Source of the DNA: Bryopsis sp. KO-2023
Lineage: Eukaryota > Chlorophyta > Ulvophyceae > Bryopsidales > Bryopsidaceae
Direction: 5' to 3'
Assembly (NCBI GenBank): GCA_030272585.1
Contig: BSYQ01000018.1
Coordinates: 1 to 64,000 of the forward strand
Length of the DNA stretch: 64,000 bases
Positions within the stretch are counted from its first letter, which is position 1; the number at the start of each line of letters is the position of its first letter. The notes beneath the pieces are model-generated. The model was given only the letters and a program-made list of their open reading frames with translations, was not told where the DNA came from and did no database searches. This document shows positions 12,001 to 23,171 of the stretch, piece by piece. A program made the position numbers and the translations under genes.

Positions 12001-15000
12001 AAAAACAAGTAAGTGGGGTTGGGTGGGCTGTTGTTTGGTGACTTGTTTTTGTGTGCTGTTTTTCAGGTTCGAGGAAGGGACCCCTGGAGCTCTGAAGGAA
12101 GAAAAACAAGTAAGTGGGGTTGGGTGGGCTGTTGTTTGTTGACTTGTTTTTGTGTGTTTGTGTTTCAGGTTCGAGGAAGGGACCCCTGAGGCTCTGAAGG
12201 AAGAAAAACAAGTAAGTGGGGTTGGGTGGGCTGTTGTTTGGTGACTTGTTTTTGTGTGCTGTTTTTCAGGTTCGAGGAAGGGACCCCTGGAGCTCTGAAG
12301 AAAGAAAAACAAGTAAGTGGGGTTGGGTGGGCTGTTGTTTGTTGACTTGTTTTTGTGTGCTGTTTTTCAGGTTCGAGGAAGGGACCCCTGGAGCTCTGAA
12401 GGAAGGAAAACAAGTAAGTGGGGTTGGGTGGGCTGTTGTTTGTTGACTTGTTTTTGTGTGTTTGTGTTTCAGGTTCGAGGAAGGGACCCCTGGAGCTCTG
12501 AAGAAAGAAAAACAAGTAAGTGGGGTTGGGTGGGCTGTTGTTTGGTGACTTGTTTTTGTGTGCTGTTTTTCAGGTTCGAGGAAGGGACCCCTGGAGCTCT
12601 GAAGGAAGAAAAACAAGTAAGTGGGGTTGGGTGGGCTGTTGTTTGTTGACTTGTTTTTGTGTGTTTGTGTTTCAGGTTCGAGGAAGGGACCCCTGAAGCT
12701 CTGAAGGAAGAAAAACAAGTAAGTGGGGTTGAGTGGGCTGTTGTTTGTTGACTTGTTTTTGTGTGTTTGTGTTTCAGGTTCGAGGAAGGGACCCCTGGAG
12801 CTCTGAAGAAAGAAAAACAAGTAAGTGGGGTTGGGTGGGCTGTTGTTTGTTGACTTGTTTTTGTGTGCTGTTTTTCAGGTTCGAGGAAGGGACCCCTGGA
12901 GCTCTGAAGGAAGGAAAAAAGGTAAGTGGGGTTGGGTGGGCTCCTGTTTGTTGACTTGTTTTTGTGTGCTGTTTTTCAGGTTCGAGGAAGGGACCCCTGG
13001 AGCTCTGAAGGAAGAAAAACAAGTAAGTGGGGTTGGGTGGGCTGTTGTTTGTTGACTTGTTTTTGTGTGTTTGTGTTTCAGGTTCGAAGAAGGGACCCCT
13101 GAGGCTCTGAAGGAAGGAAAACAAGTAAGTGGGGTTGGGTGGGCTGTTGTTTGGTGACTTGTTTTTGTGTGCTGTTTTTCAGGTTCGAGGAAGGGACCCC
13201 TGGAGCTCTGAAGGAAGAAAAACAAGTAAGTGGGGTTGGGTGGGCTGTTGTTTGTTGACTTGTTTTTGTGTGTTTGTGTTTCAGGTTCGAGGAAGGGACC
13301 CCTGAGGCTCTGAAGGAAGAAAAACAAGTAAGTGGGGTTGGGTGGGCTGTTGTTTGGTGACTTGTTTTTGTGTGTTTGTGTTTCAGGTTCGAGGAAGGGA
13401 CCCCTGAGGCTCTGAAGGAAGAAAAACAAGTAAGTGGGGTTGGGTGGGCTGTTGTTTGTTGACTTGTTTTTGTGTGCTGTTTTTCAGGTTCGAGGAAGGG
13501 ACCCCTGGAGCTCTGAAGGAAGAAAAACAAGTAAGTGGGGTTGGGTGGGCTGTTGTTTGTTGACTTGTTTTTGTGTGCTGTTTTTCAGGTTCGAGGAAGG
13601 GACCCCTGGAGCTCTGAAGGAAGAAAAACAAGTAAGTGGGGTTGGGTGGGCTGTTGTTTGTTGACTTGTTTTTGTGTGTTTGTGTTTCAGGTTCGAGGAA
13701 GGGACCCCTGAGGCTCTGAAGGAAGAAAAACAAGTAAGTGGGGTTGGGTGGGCTGTTGTTTGGTGACTTGTTTTTGTGTGTTTGTGTTTCAGGTTCGAGG
13801 AAGGGACCCCTGAGGCTCTGAAGGAAGAAAAACAAGTAAGTGGGGTTGGGTGGGCTGTTGTTTGGTGACTTGTTTTTGTGTGCTGTTTTTCAGGTTCGAG
13901 GAAGGGACCCCTGGAGCTCTGAAGGAAGAAAAACAAGTAAGTGGGGTTGGGTGGGCTGTTGTTTGTTGACTTGTTTTTGTGTGTTTGTGTTTCAGGTTCG
14001 AGGAAGGGACCCCTGAGGCTCTGAAGGAAGAAAAACAAGTAAGTGGGGTTGGGTGGGCTGTTGTTTGGTGACTTGTTTTTGTGTGCTGTTTTTCAGGTTC
14101 GAGGAAGGGACCCCTGGAGCTCTGAAGAAAGAAAAACAAGTAAGTGGGGTTGGGTGGGCTGTTGTTTGTTGACTTGTTTTTGTGTGTTGTGTTTCAGGTT
14201 CGAGGAAGGGACCCCTGGAGCTCTGAAGGAAGAAAAACAAGTAAGTGGGGTTGGGTGGGCTGTTGTTTGTTGACTTGTTTTTGTGTGTTTGTGTTTCAGG
14301 TTCGAGGAAGGGACCCCTGGAGCTCTGAAGAAAGAAAAACAAGTAAGTGGGGTTGGGTGGGCTGTTGTTTGGTGACTTGTTTTTGTGTGCTGTTTTTCAG
14401 GTTCGAGGAAGGGACCCCTGGAGCTCTGAAGCAAGAAAAACAAGTAAGTGGGGTTGGGTGGGCTGTTGTTTGTTGACTTGTTTTTGTGTGTTTGTGTTTC
14501 AGGTTCGAGGAAGGGACCCCTGGAGCTCTGAAGGAAGAAAAACAAGTAAGTGGGGTTGGGTGGGCTGTTGTTTGTTGACTTGTTTTTGTGTGCTGTTTTT
14601 CAGGTTCGAGGAAGGGACCCCTGGAGCTCTGAAGGAAGGAAAAAAGGTAAGTGGGGTTGGGTGGGCTCCTGTTTGTTGACTTGTTTTTGTGTGCTGTTTT
14701 TCAGGTTCGAGGAAGGGACCCCTGGAGCTCTGAAGGAAGAAAAACAAGTAAGTGGGGTTGGGTGGGCTGTTGTTTGTTGACTTGTTTTTGTGTGTTTGTG
14801 TTTCAGGTTCGAAGAAGGGACCCCTGAGGCTCTGAAGGAAGGAAAACAAGTAAGTGGGGTTGGGTGGGCTGTTGTTTGTTGACTTGTTTTTGTGTGTTTG
14901 TGTTTCAGGTTCGAGGAAGGGACCCCTGAGGCTCTGAAGGAAGAAAAACAAGTAAGTGGGGTTGGGTGGGCTGTTGTTTGGTGACTTGTTTTTGTGTGCT

Positions 15001-18000
15001 GTTTTTCAGGTTCGAGGAAGGGACCCCTGGAGCTCTGAAGGAAGAAAAACAAGTAAGTGGGGTTGGGTGGGCTGTTGTTTGTTGACTTGTTTTTGTGTGT
15101 TTGTGTTTCAGGTTCGAGGAAGGGACCCCTGAGGCTCTGAAGGAAGAAAAACAAGTAAGTGGGGTTGGGTGGGCTGTTGTTTGGTGACTTGTTTTTGTGT
15201 GCTGTTTTTCAGGTTCGAGGAAGGGACCCCTGGAGCTCTGAAGAAAGAAAAACAAGTAAGTGGGGTTGGGTGGGCTGTTGTTTGTTGACTTGTTTTTGTG
15301 TGCTGTTTTTCAGGTTCGAGGAAGGGACCCCTGGAGCTCTGAAGGAAGAAAAACAAGTAAGTGGGGTTGGGTGGGCTGTTGTTTGTTGACTTGTTTTTGT
15401 GTGCTGTTTTTCAGGTTCGAGGAAGGGACCCCTGGAGCTCTGAAGGAAGGAAAACAAGTAAGTGGGGTTGGGTGGGCTGTTGTTTGTTGACTTGTTTTTG
15501 TGTGTTTGTGTTTCAGGTTCGAGGAAGGGACCCCTGGAGCTCTGAAGAAAGAAAAACAAGTAAGTGGGGTTGGGTGGGCTGTTGTTTGGTGACTTGTTTT
15601 TGTGTGCTGTTTTTCAGGTTCGAGGAAGGGACCCCTGGAGCTCTGAAGGAAGAAAAACAAGTAAGTGGGGTTGGGTGGGCTGTTGTTTGTTGACTTGTTT
15701 TTGTGTGTTTGTGTTTCAGGTTCGAGGAAGGGACCCCTGAAGCTCTGAAGGAAGAAAAACAAGTAAGTGGGGTTGAGTGGGCTGTTGTTTGTTGACTTGT
15801 TTTTGTGTGTTTGTGTTTCAGGTTCGAGGAAGGGACCCCTGGAGCTCTGAAGAAAGAAAAACAAGTAAGTGGGGTTGGGTGGGCTGTTGTTTGTTGACTT
15901 GTTTTTGTGTGCTGTTTTTCAGGTTCGAGGAAGGGACCCCTGGAGCTCTGAAGGAAGGAAAAAAGGTAAGTGGGGTTGGGTGGGCTCCTGTTTGTTGACT
16001 TGTTTTTGTGTGCTGTTTTTCAGGTTCGAGGAAGGGACCCCTGGAGCTCTGAAGGAAGAAAAACAAGTAAGTGGGGTTGGGTGGGCTGTTGTTTGTTGAC
16101 TTGTTTTTGTGTGTTTGTGTTTCAGGTTCGAAGAAGGGACCCCTGAGGCTCTGAAGGAAGGAAAACAAGTAAGTGGGGTTGGGTGGGCTGTTGTTTGGTG
16201 ACTTGTTTTTGTGTGCTGTTTTTCAGGTTCGAGGAAGGGACCCCTGGAGCTCTGAAGGAAGAAAAACAAGTAAGTGGGGTTGGGTGGGCTGTTGTTTGTT
16301 GACTTGTTTTTGTGTGTTTGTGTTTCAGGTTCGAGGAAGGGACCCCTGAGGCTCTGAAGGAAGAAAAACAAGTAAGTGGGGTTGGGTGGGCTGTTGTTTG
16401 GTGACTTGTTTTTGTGTGCTGTTTTTCAGGTTCGAGGAAGGGACCCCTGGAGCTCTGAAGGAAGAAAAACAAGTAAGTGGGGTTGGGTGGGCTGTTGTTT
16501 GTTGACTTGTTTTTGTGTGTTTGTGTTTCAGGTTCGAGGAAGGGACCCCTGAGGCTCTGAAGGAAGAAAAACAAGTAAGTGGGGTTGGGTGGGCTGTTGT
16601 TTGTTGACTTGTTTTTGTGTGCTGTTTTTCAGGTTCGAGGAAGGGACCCCTGGAGCTCTGAAGGAAGAAAAACAAGTAAGTGGGGTTGGGTGGGCTGTTG
16701 TTTGTTGACTTGTTTTTGTGTGTTTGTGTTTCAGGTTCGAGGAAGGGACCCCTGAGGCTCTGAAGGAAGAAAAACAAGTAAGTGGGGTTGGGTGGGCTGT
16801 TGTTTGGTGACTTGTTTTTGTGTGTTTGTGTTTCAGGTTCGAGGAAGGGACCCCTGAGGCTCTGAAGGAAGAAAAACAAGTAAGTGGGGTTGGGTGGGCT
16901 GTTGTTTGGTGACTTGTTTTTGTGTGCTGTTTTTCAGGTTCGAGGAAGGGACCCCTGGAGCTCTGAAGGAAGAAAAACAAGTAAGTGGGGTTGGGTGGGC
17001 TGTTGTTTGTTGACTTGTTTTTGTGTGTTTGTGTTTCAGGTTCGAGGAAGGGACCCCTGAGGCTCTGAAGGAAGAAAAACAAGTAAGTGGGGTTGGGTGG
17101 GCTGTTGTTTGGTGACTTGTTTTTGTGTGCTGTTTTTCAGGTTCGAGGAAGGGACCCCTGGAGCTCTGAAGAAAGAAAAACAAGTAAGTGGGGTTGGGTG
17201 GGCTGTTGTTTGTTGACTTGTTTTTGTGTGTTGTGTTTCAGGTTCGAGGAAGGGACCCCTGGAGCTCTGAAGGAAGAAAAACAAGTAAGTGGGGTTGGGT
17301 GGGCTGTTGTTTGTTGACTTGTTTTTGTGTGTTTGTGTTTCAGGTTCGAGGAAGGGACCCCTGGAGCTCTGAAGAAAGAAAAACAAGTAAGTGGGGTTGG
17401 GTGGGCTGTTGTTTGGTGACTTGTTTTTGTGTGCTGTTTTTCAGGTTCGAGGAAGGGACCCCTGGAGCTCTGAAGGAAGAAAAACAAGTAAGTGGGGTTG
17501 GGTGGGCTGTTGTTTGTTGACTTGTTTTTGTGTGTTTGTGTTTCAGGTTCGAGGAAGGGACCCCTGGAGCTCTGAAGGAAGGAAAAAAGGTAAGTGGGGT
17601 TGGGTGGGCTCCTGTTTGTTGACTTGTTTTTGTGTGCTGTTTTTCAGGTTCGAGGAAGGGACCCCTGGAGCTCTGAAGGAAGAAAAACAAGTAAGTGGGG
17701 TTGGGTGGGCTGTTGTTTGTTGACTTGTTTTTGTGTGTTTGTGTTTCAGGTTCGAAGAAGGGACCCCTGAGGCTCTGAAGGAAGGAAAACAAGTAAGTGG
17801 GGTTGGGTGGGCTGTTGTTTGGTGACTTGTTTTTGTGTGTTTGTGTTTCAGGTTCGAGGAAGGGACCCCTGGAGCTCTGAAGGAAGAAAAACAAGTAAGT
17901 GGGGTTGGGTGGGCTGTTGTTTGGTGACTTGTTTTTGTGTGCTGTTTTTCAGGTTCGAGGAAGGGACCCCTGGAGCTCTGAAGAAAGAAAAACAAGTAAG

Positions 18001-19480
18001 TGGGGTTGGGTGGGCTGTTGTTTGTTGACTTGTTTTTGTGTGTTTGTGTTTCAGGTTCGAGGAAGGGACCCCTGAGGCTCTGAAGGAAGAAAAACAAGTA
18101 AGTGGGGTTGGGTGGGCTGTTGTTTGTTGACTTGTTTTTGTGTGCTGTTTTTCAGGTTCGAGGAAGGGACCCCTGGAGCTCTGAAGGAAGAAAAACAAGT
18201 AAGTGGGGTTGGGTGGGCTGTTGTTTGTTGACTTGTTTTTGTGTGTTTGTGTTTCAGGTTCGAGGAAGGGACCCCTGAGGCTCTGAAGGAAGAAAAACAA
18301 GTAAGTGGGGTTGGGTGGGCTGTTGTTTGGTGACTTGTTTTTGTGTGTTTGTGTTTCAGGTTCGAGGAAGGGACCCCTGAGGCTCTGAAGGAAGAAAAAC
18401 AAGTAAGTGGGGTTGGGTGGGCTGTTGTTTGGTGACTTGTTTTTGTGTGCTGTTTTTCAGGTTCGAGGAAGGGACCCCTGGAGCTCTGAAGGAAGAAAAA
18501 CAAGTAAGTGGGGTTGGGTGGGCTGTTGTTTGTTGACTTGTTTTTGTGTGTTTGTGTTTCAGGTTCGAGGAAGGGACCCCTGAGGCTCTGAAGGAAGAAA
18601 AACAAGTAAGTGGGGTTGGGTGGGCTGTTGTTTGGTGACTTGTTTTGTGTGTTTGTGTTTCAGGTTCGAGGAAGGGACCCCTGAGGCTCTGAAGGAAGAA
18701 AAACAAGTAAGTGGGGTTGGGTGGGCTGTTGTTTGGTGACTTGTTTTTGTGTGCTGTTTTTCAGGTTCGAGGAAGGGACCCCTGGAGCTCTGAAGGAAGA
18801 AAAACAAGTAAGTGGGGTTGGGTGGGCTGTTGTTTGTTGACTTGTTTTTGTGTGTTTGTGTTTCAGGTTCGAGGAAGGGACCCCTGAGGCTCTGAAGGAA
18901 GAAAAACAAGTAAGTGGGGTTGGGTGGGCTGTTGTTTGGTGACTTGTTTTTGTGTGCTGTTTTTCAGGTTCGAGGAAGGGACCCCTGGAGCTCTGAAGAA
19001 AGAAAAACAAGTAAGTGGGGTTGGGTGGGCTGTTGTTTGTTGACTTGTTTTTGTGTGTTTGTGTTTCAGGTTCGAAGAAGGGACCCCTGAGGCTCTGAAG
19101 GAAGGAAAACAAGTAAGTGGGGTTGGGTGGGCTGTTGTTTGTTGACTTGTTTTTGTGTGTTTGTGTTTCAGGTTCGAGGAAGGGACCCCTGAGGCTCTGA
19201 AGGAAGAAAAACAAGTAAGTGGGGTTGGGTGGGCTGTTGTTTGGTGACTTGTTTTTGTGTGCTGTTTTTCAGGTTCGAGGAAGGGACCCCTGGAGCTCTG
19301 AAGAAAGAAAAACAAGTAAGTGGGGTTGGGTGGGCTGTTGTTTGTTGACTTGTTTTTGTGTGTTGTGTTTCAGGTTCGAGGAAGGGACCCCTGGAGCTCT
19401 GAAGGAAGGAAAACAAGTAAGTGGGGTTGGGTGGGCTCCTGTTTGTTGACTTGTTTTTTGTGTGTTGTGTTTCAGGAGGA
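1..19480 (+). repeat. Satellite array 1: about 190 tandem 101/102-bp units, each with exon-intron signals
   Basis: The array is already running at base 1 and ends in a diverged unit near 19,480. On the plus strand each unit has a 43-nt block starting GTTCGAGGAAGGGACCCC and ending AAAACAA or AAAAAAG. This is followed by GTAAGTGGGGTTGGGTGGG, a TTGAC branch-like box, a T/G-rich tract and TTTCAG. The GT-to-AG part is 58 or 59 nt. Unit length varies mainly in the T/G tract (GTGTTTGTGTTTCAG, GTGCTGTTTTTCAG or GTGTTGTGTTTCAG). Other variants are TGAGGCTCTG in place of TGGAGCTCTG, and GGTGAC in place of GTTGAC. Long open frames on both strands are a by-product of the 102-bp (34-codon) period and are not taken as genes. 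Confidence 0.97.
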
Positions 19481-19545
19481 AGGGACTTCAGGAGCTGAGT
19501 GGTTGGCGGCGGTGGTGGCGGCGGTGGTGGCGGCGGCATGGGGGG
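19481..19545 (+). repeat. Diverged terminal unit and GGC/GGT trinucleotide tract
   Basis: The last 3' splice-like TTTCAG is followed by a degraded copy of the exon block (GGAGGAAGGGACTTCAGGAG). An imperfect run of GGC and GGT triplets follows and ends the array. Confidence 0.8.
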
Positions 19546-20693
19546 GTGGATATGGGTTCTAAAGTGTATGTACTTGATAAGCTTGGTTTGTAGGCTTTGG
19601 TGATTTGGTATGAATTGGATTAGATGGGCCTGTGATTACTGGGAGATTCTGAATGAAGTTGACTGTTCTGCAGTACTTGATTGCGGAGGAGGAGGCGACG
19701 GTTGCTGGTGGTGGTGTGGCTCAACAGGATCGTGTGGACTATTATTGAGTACAAAGAAAGTGGGTTAATCTGAGAGAGAAGACTATTCGTTTGACCAGGC
19801 ATCAGGCTATATATTTTCAGATTTGTGTGGAAGTTTTCCATTGTTGCGTGTATATATTGCTCCAGGGTAAGTTGCCTGGTTCCTGGATTTTGAGTTGAAC
19901 CTGTGATGATCAAAAATAAATTTGAAACGGAGGGTTTAGCCAAGTCTTTTGTCCCATGAGGATCTGTCGTTTGGATCATCCTTAAATTGTTGGAGGAGTC
20001 TTAGTTGAGCAGCTCCCCAGTGACAAATGTAATACTTTTGCTGTTTGAAATTGTTTTCTGTGAGTATGTGGAGTCTCATAACCTGGTTGGACAGCCGAGT
20101 CCCCAGAAACCCGGCTTGTAGGAGTCAGCCATTCAACCCACCATGCATGATGCGATGTTCAATTTATTTTGGAAAAAAAAGGAAAGTAAGTGTTTTTCAC
20201 TTTGTTGTCCTTTTGATATTCTTGCATGCTCATTCTGGATGATTCGGACCGGCCAGCTTCAGATCCTGTAATAATCAGATAATGTTCAGAAAAGCGTTCC
20301 TTGATTCGACAACCCTTCTATCTCGGCTCTAACAACCTCTATGTCACACTCAGACAACAACTTCTGAAAAAACAGTTTCTTGCAAGGAACGCAGCATTTC
20401 CGTTTGATGTGTGTGTGCCGTTAATTTTGATTTTAATTTCAGACTTAGATATTACAAATCACAATCCAAAACTGCATGCAGTTGTGGATACCACAAGTAT
20501 TCTGGATACCAGTGTTTTTTTAGAGAAAAGGAACAACACTTTTTTCCATTTTAACAGCGCGTGCTGGTGGACAAAAATTATGTGGCCAGCTCAGGAGAAT
20601 TCGTTCTCGGGATGAATGGATTGAGCAGGCCTGTGAGAGTTCAGGTTCATACAGTTTTGTCTTGTCTGAATAGATTTCCATCTGTTTTGTTCA
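19546..20693. other. Non-repetitive spacer with no gene recognised
   Basis: Between array 1 and the Ty3 insertion I see only short open frames without recognisable domains. A minus-strand frame at 19,620-19,979 has no family resemblance. This stretch, together with 30,260-31,077, was one continuous spacer between the two arrays before the Ty3 element inserted. Confidence 0.6.
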
Positions 20694-20698
20694 AATTG
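20694..20698. repeat. Target-site duplication of the Ty3 element, left copy (AATTG)
   Basis: AATTG lies immediately before the left LTR and is repeated immediately after the right LTR at 30,255-30,259. A 5-bp duplication is usual for Ty3/Gypsy integrases. Confidence 0.93.
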
Positions 20699-21160
20699 TG
20701 TAAAGACTGCACTGCGACTGCGACTCTGAAGCAGTCTGCCAGCCTGAAACAACAGCCTAGAAGGCTGCAACAAGTTCTGACACGAGAGAGCGGGAGAGAG
20801 AGAGTGTTCAACCCCAAAATCGAGTTACAAGAATACCCTGAGGTGCTGCCCAAATACCCTAGGCTGCACCTCTGATCCAAACTGATCGTTCAAGGTCCTA
20901 TCCATCAACATGACCTGACAGTCTGCCTCAGTGTCAGGTCCCCTGTCTGAAACCTTCTGAGCTGCCAGCCCTGCAGAAAAGCGTCTGCTGAGCTGTCAGC
21001 CCCCATTCACAGATCTAAGGGTTCCGCCCTGCTGCAGCAAACCGGCTGCAGCATTGCTGGTTCCCTAGAACTGCAGGCCTGTCAGTTCCCCTGAACTGCA
21101 GGTCTGCCAGTTCTCTGAACTGAGGATCTGACAGTTCCCCTGAACTGTAGAATCCTTACA
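20699..21160 (-). repeat. Ty3 LTR, 3' copy in element orientation (462 bp)
   Basis: On the plus strand it runs from TGTAAAGACTGCACTG to AGAATCCTTACA, so the termini are short inverted repeats (TGTAA and TTACA). It appears identical to 29,793-30,254. A GAGAGAGCGGGAGAGAGAGAG purine run lies in the middle. Confidence 0.96.
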
Positions 21161-21171
21161 TTCCTCCCCAT
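21161..21171 (-). other. Polypurine tract of the Ty3 element
   Basis: On the minus strand the bases just before the 3' LTR read ATGGGGAGGAA. This is the expected position and composition of the plus-strand primer for reverse transcription. Confidence 0.8.
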
Positions 21172-22114
21172 CTAGTTGGCAGTAGTCCCTTACTGCCCCA
21201 AAAGATTATAATAACAACCTTTGCCCCTTTTTGGATGTCAACTTTTTTTTTTTTTTTTTTAACTTCTCTGCCACAGAAACTGGGTTTCGAAAGGGGTTAT
21301 GTTATATAAGGAAGTCAAAGCAGTTCTGCAAAAACACTGTATTCAGGAAATTGTCCTAATGCAACAGAAACCCAAAATACCCTGAAAAATCAATTGGTAA
21401 CACCCTTGCTGGAAAATTACAACCTGAAGTGTTTGTTTCTGCCACCATCTTGCACTACCCAGGAAATCCAGAAAAACTACCTTATAAAAAGTTCAAAGCA
21501 ACAAGAAAATCATAGTCAGTTTAATTCTGCCTTCCCTAGAAGATTTTCCTACAGCCCACAAGGTCAGCTGAGACACCAAAACTTCTTGGCAAACAAAAAC
21601 CCCCTTTTCCTGCAGAATACCTGAGTCACCTGATTACCCAATCCATTGCAACTCTGTATAATAAAAACCCATTTGACTGGACTTCCCTCAAAGGTCACCA
21701 TGCAATTCTTTACTCTCCCTTTGGCTAATTCAGTAACTCTTATTTCAGATTGCAAATATGGAATTCTCTAGCAATAACATCTTACCCCTGCTGGACTTGC
21801 AATGTATCAACAGGTGAACCATTTTCATAACCAAAACAGGTTGCAAACTTCAGAGTTTTCATCTCAACCTGATCAGAAACTGCAAAAAGGATCCTTGTCC
21901 ACCTCCAACACACTGATCACCAGAAACTGAACAGCCCTAAGGGTTTAACCCTGCCTGAAAAATTCCACTTCCAACACACTGATCACCAGAAACTGGACAG
22001 CCCTTGAAAAATTCCACTTCCAACACACTGATCACCAACTCTTTCACTGCACCCCCTGAGCAAACCAGATTCAATCATCCACTCCCATGGTCACACCTCC
22101 TGTCGATTCCTGCC
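21172..22114 (-). other. 3' untranslated region of the Ty3 element, with short repeats
   Basis: About 940 bases lie between the third ORF and the polypurine tract with no coding signal. The stretch includes a run of about 21 T at 21,242-21,262. At about 21,900-22,040 there are three copies of a 30-40-bp phrase beginning TTCCACTTCCAACACACTG. Confidence 0.7.
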
Positions 22115-22981
22115 TCAGGTCGCCGGACGTTTCAAGCCCCTCTTTGGCGCAAGCGCGGGCACACTCCAGCGGATCTCTCGAAGTGGCACGCAGTCACGAT
22201 TGGTTCGTCCCGGGGAGGCTGGCTGCGTTGGCAGGGGTGGACTGATGACCGCAATCCGCAAGGACGTCAGCACCCTCGGCGCCATGACCGTGTGCTCCCG
22301 CAGCTGGCACAGCCCGCACTCTTTCGTCGCATCCACCGAGACCCCCTTTCGCGTTTCGCTGAGTTGTCCAACCACCTCCAAGCTCCCGTCTGGGTTCGTT
22401 CTCTCCACCGTTACGTCTGGCGCGTACCAGAGTCTCTGGACACAGAGGTCCCTGCAGCATACCCTGTGCTTCCCACATGGAAGCTCCCGAACTGGTGCCC
22501 CAAGAGACCTCGCCGTCTTGAAGCAAAGCGAACAGCCACGTCCCGTTTCTTTCAGCGCCGTCTCCATCTCACTCTTTTGGTCTGCTGCAGGTTTTTCTGG
22601 TTCAGGGAGCCCTGTGTCCAGGAAGCCGAAGGACAACTCCTCTTCGGAATCCAACCGCGTTACCGGCATTTTCTTCGCCCACTCTCGCCACGCCTTCAGC
22701 TCACTCTCGGCAGCACTCAGAGACCCTTGCAGCTTCCACTTTTCCTGCTCCACCTTTTGACACTTGCTCCTCAGCCTTTCCAACTCCGCAACGTCGACTG
22801 CCCTCTTCCGCAGGACCTGCACAGCCTCCTCAAACGCCACAACCTCATCTGCCCCTTTGATCACGTCGGCTTTCTCCACCGCTGCCGCAGGGATAACCAC
22901 AGGGGCAGCCTCTGCTGGCTCACTGCTGCTGGCGGGGGTTGAGACGATAAGGGCGGCCTGGTTTGCTGGTTGCTGATCCAT
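22115..22981 (-). CDS. Retrotransposon third ORF: coiled-coil protein with RING-like zinc finger
   Basis: The ORF has 288 codons in the same sense as gag-pol, between pol and the 3' LTR. Residues 1-45 are rich in Ala, Pro and Ser. Residues about 48-105 are charged and heptad-like, probably a coiled coil. Cys and His residues then fall in a RING-type order: C150-x2-C153, C169-x2-H172, C175/C176 with C180, and C222-x2-C225. The spacing C-x2-C-x15-C-x2-H fits a C3HC4 RING; the third and fourth pairs are looser. RING fingers usually recruit ubiquitin-conjugating enzymes, so an E3 ligase role is possible but is inference. No signal peptide or membrane helix is visible, which argues against an envelope protein despite the env-like position. 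The start is the first ATG after an AT-rich leader. Confidence 0.72.
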   Translation of the reverse strand: MDQQPANQAALIVSTPASSSEPAEAAPVVIPAAAVEKADVIKGADEVVAFEEAVQVLRKRAVDVAELERLRSKCQKVEQEKWKLQGSLSAAESELKAWREWAKKMPVTRLDSEEELSFGFLDTGLPEPEKPAADQKSEMETALKETGRGCSLCFKTARSLGAPVRELPCGKHRVCCRDLCVQRLWYAPDVTVERTNPDGSLEVVGQLSETRKGVSVDATKECGLCQLREHTVMAPRVLTSLRIAVISPPLPTQPASPGRTNRDCVPLREIRWSVPALAPKRGLKRPAT

Positions 22982-23171
22982 GTTGATTCCTTTTTTCTTT
23001 TTTTTTTCCTTTCCGAACGATAGGCTCCTCTTTCTCTCTTCTTGCTCTGCGCACGTAACTTGCTAGACAGTTTCCAACTCCAGTATACTGCACACCTATT
23101 TCCGTTTCTGTCAGAGGTTGCTTCAGTCTGTCACAGACATCAACCTGTCACCTCTGCTTGATCTAGTCCTT

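Noticed and set aside
1..19480. Dozens of long open frames on both strands of the arrays (up to 422 codons)
   Set aside because: They arise because 102 bp is 34 codons and the unit lacks stops in several frames. Frames break wherever a 101-bp unit occurs, and both strands are open alike.
1..19480. CRISPR array or telomeric repeat
   Set aside because: Units are 101/102 bp with no unique spacers, so not CRISPR. GGGGTTGGGTGGG is only part of a long unit and is not a short telomere repeat.
19620..19979. Minus-strand ORF of 119 codons in the spacer
   Set aside because: No signal peptide, domain or splice context. Composition fits chance.
22004..22942. Plus-strand ORF of 312 codons opposite the Ty3 third ORF
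   Set aside because: It is antisense to the RING-like ORF, has no domain, and is explained as a shadow of that GC-rich coding sequence.
22115..22981. Third ORF as an envelope gene
   Set aside because: There is no signal peptide, transmembrane helix or furin-like site. The Cys/His pattern is zinc-finger-like.
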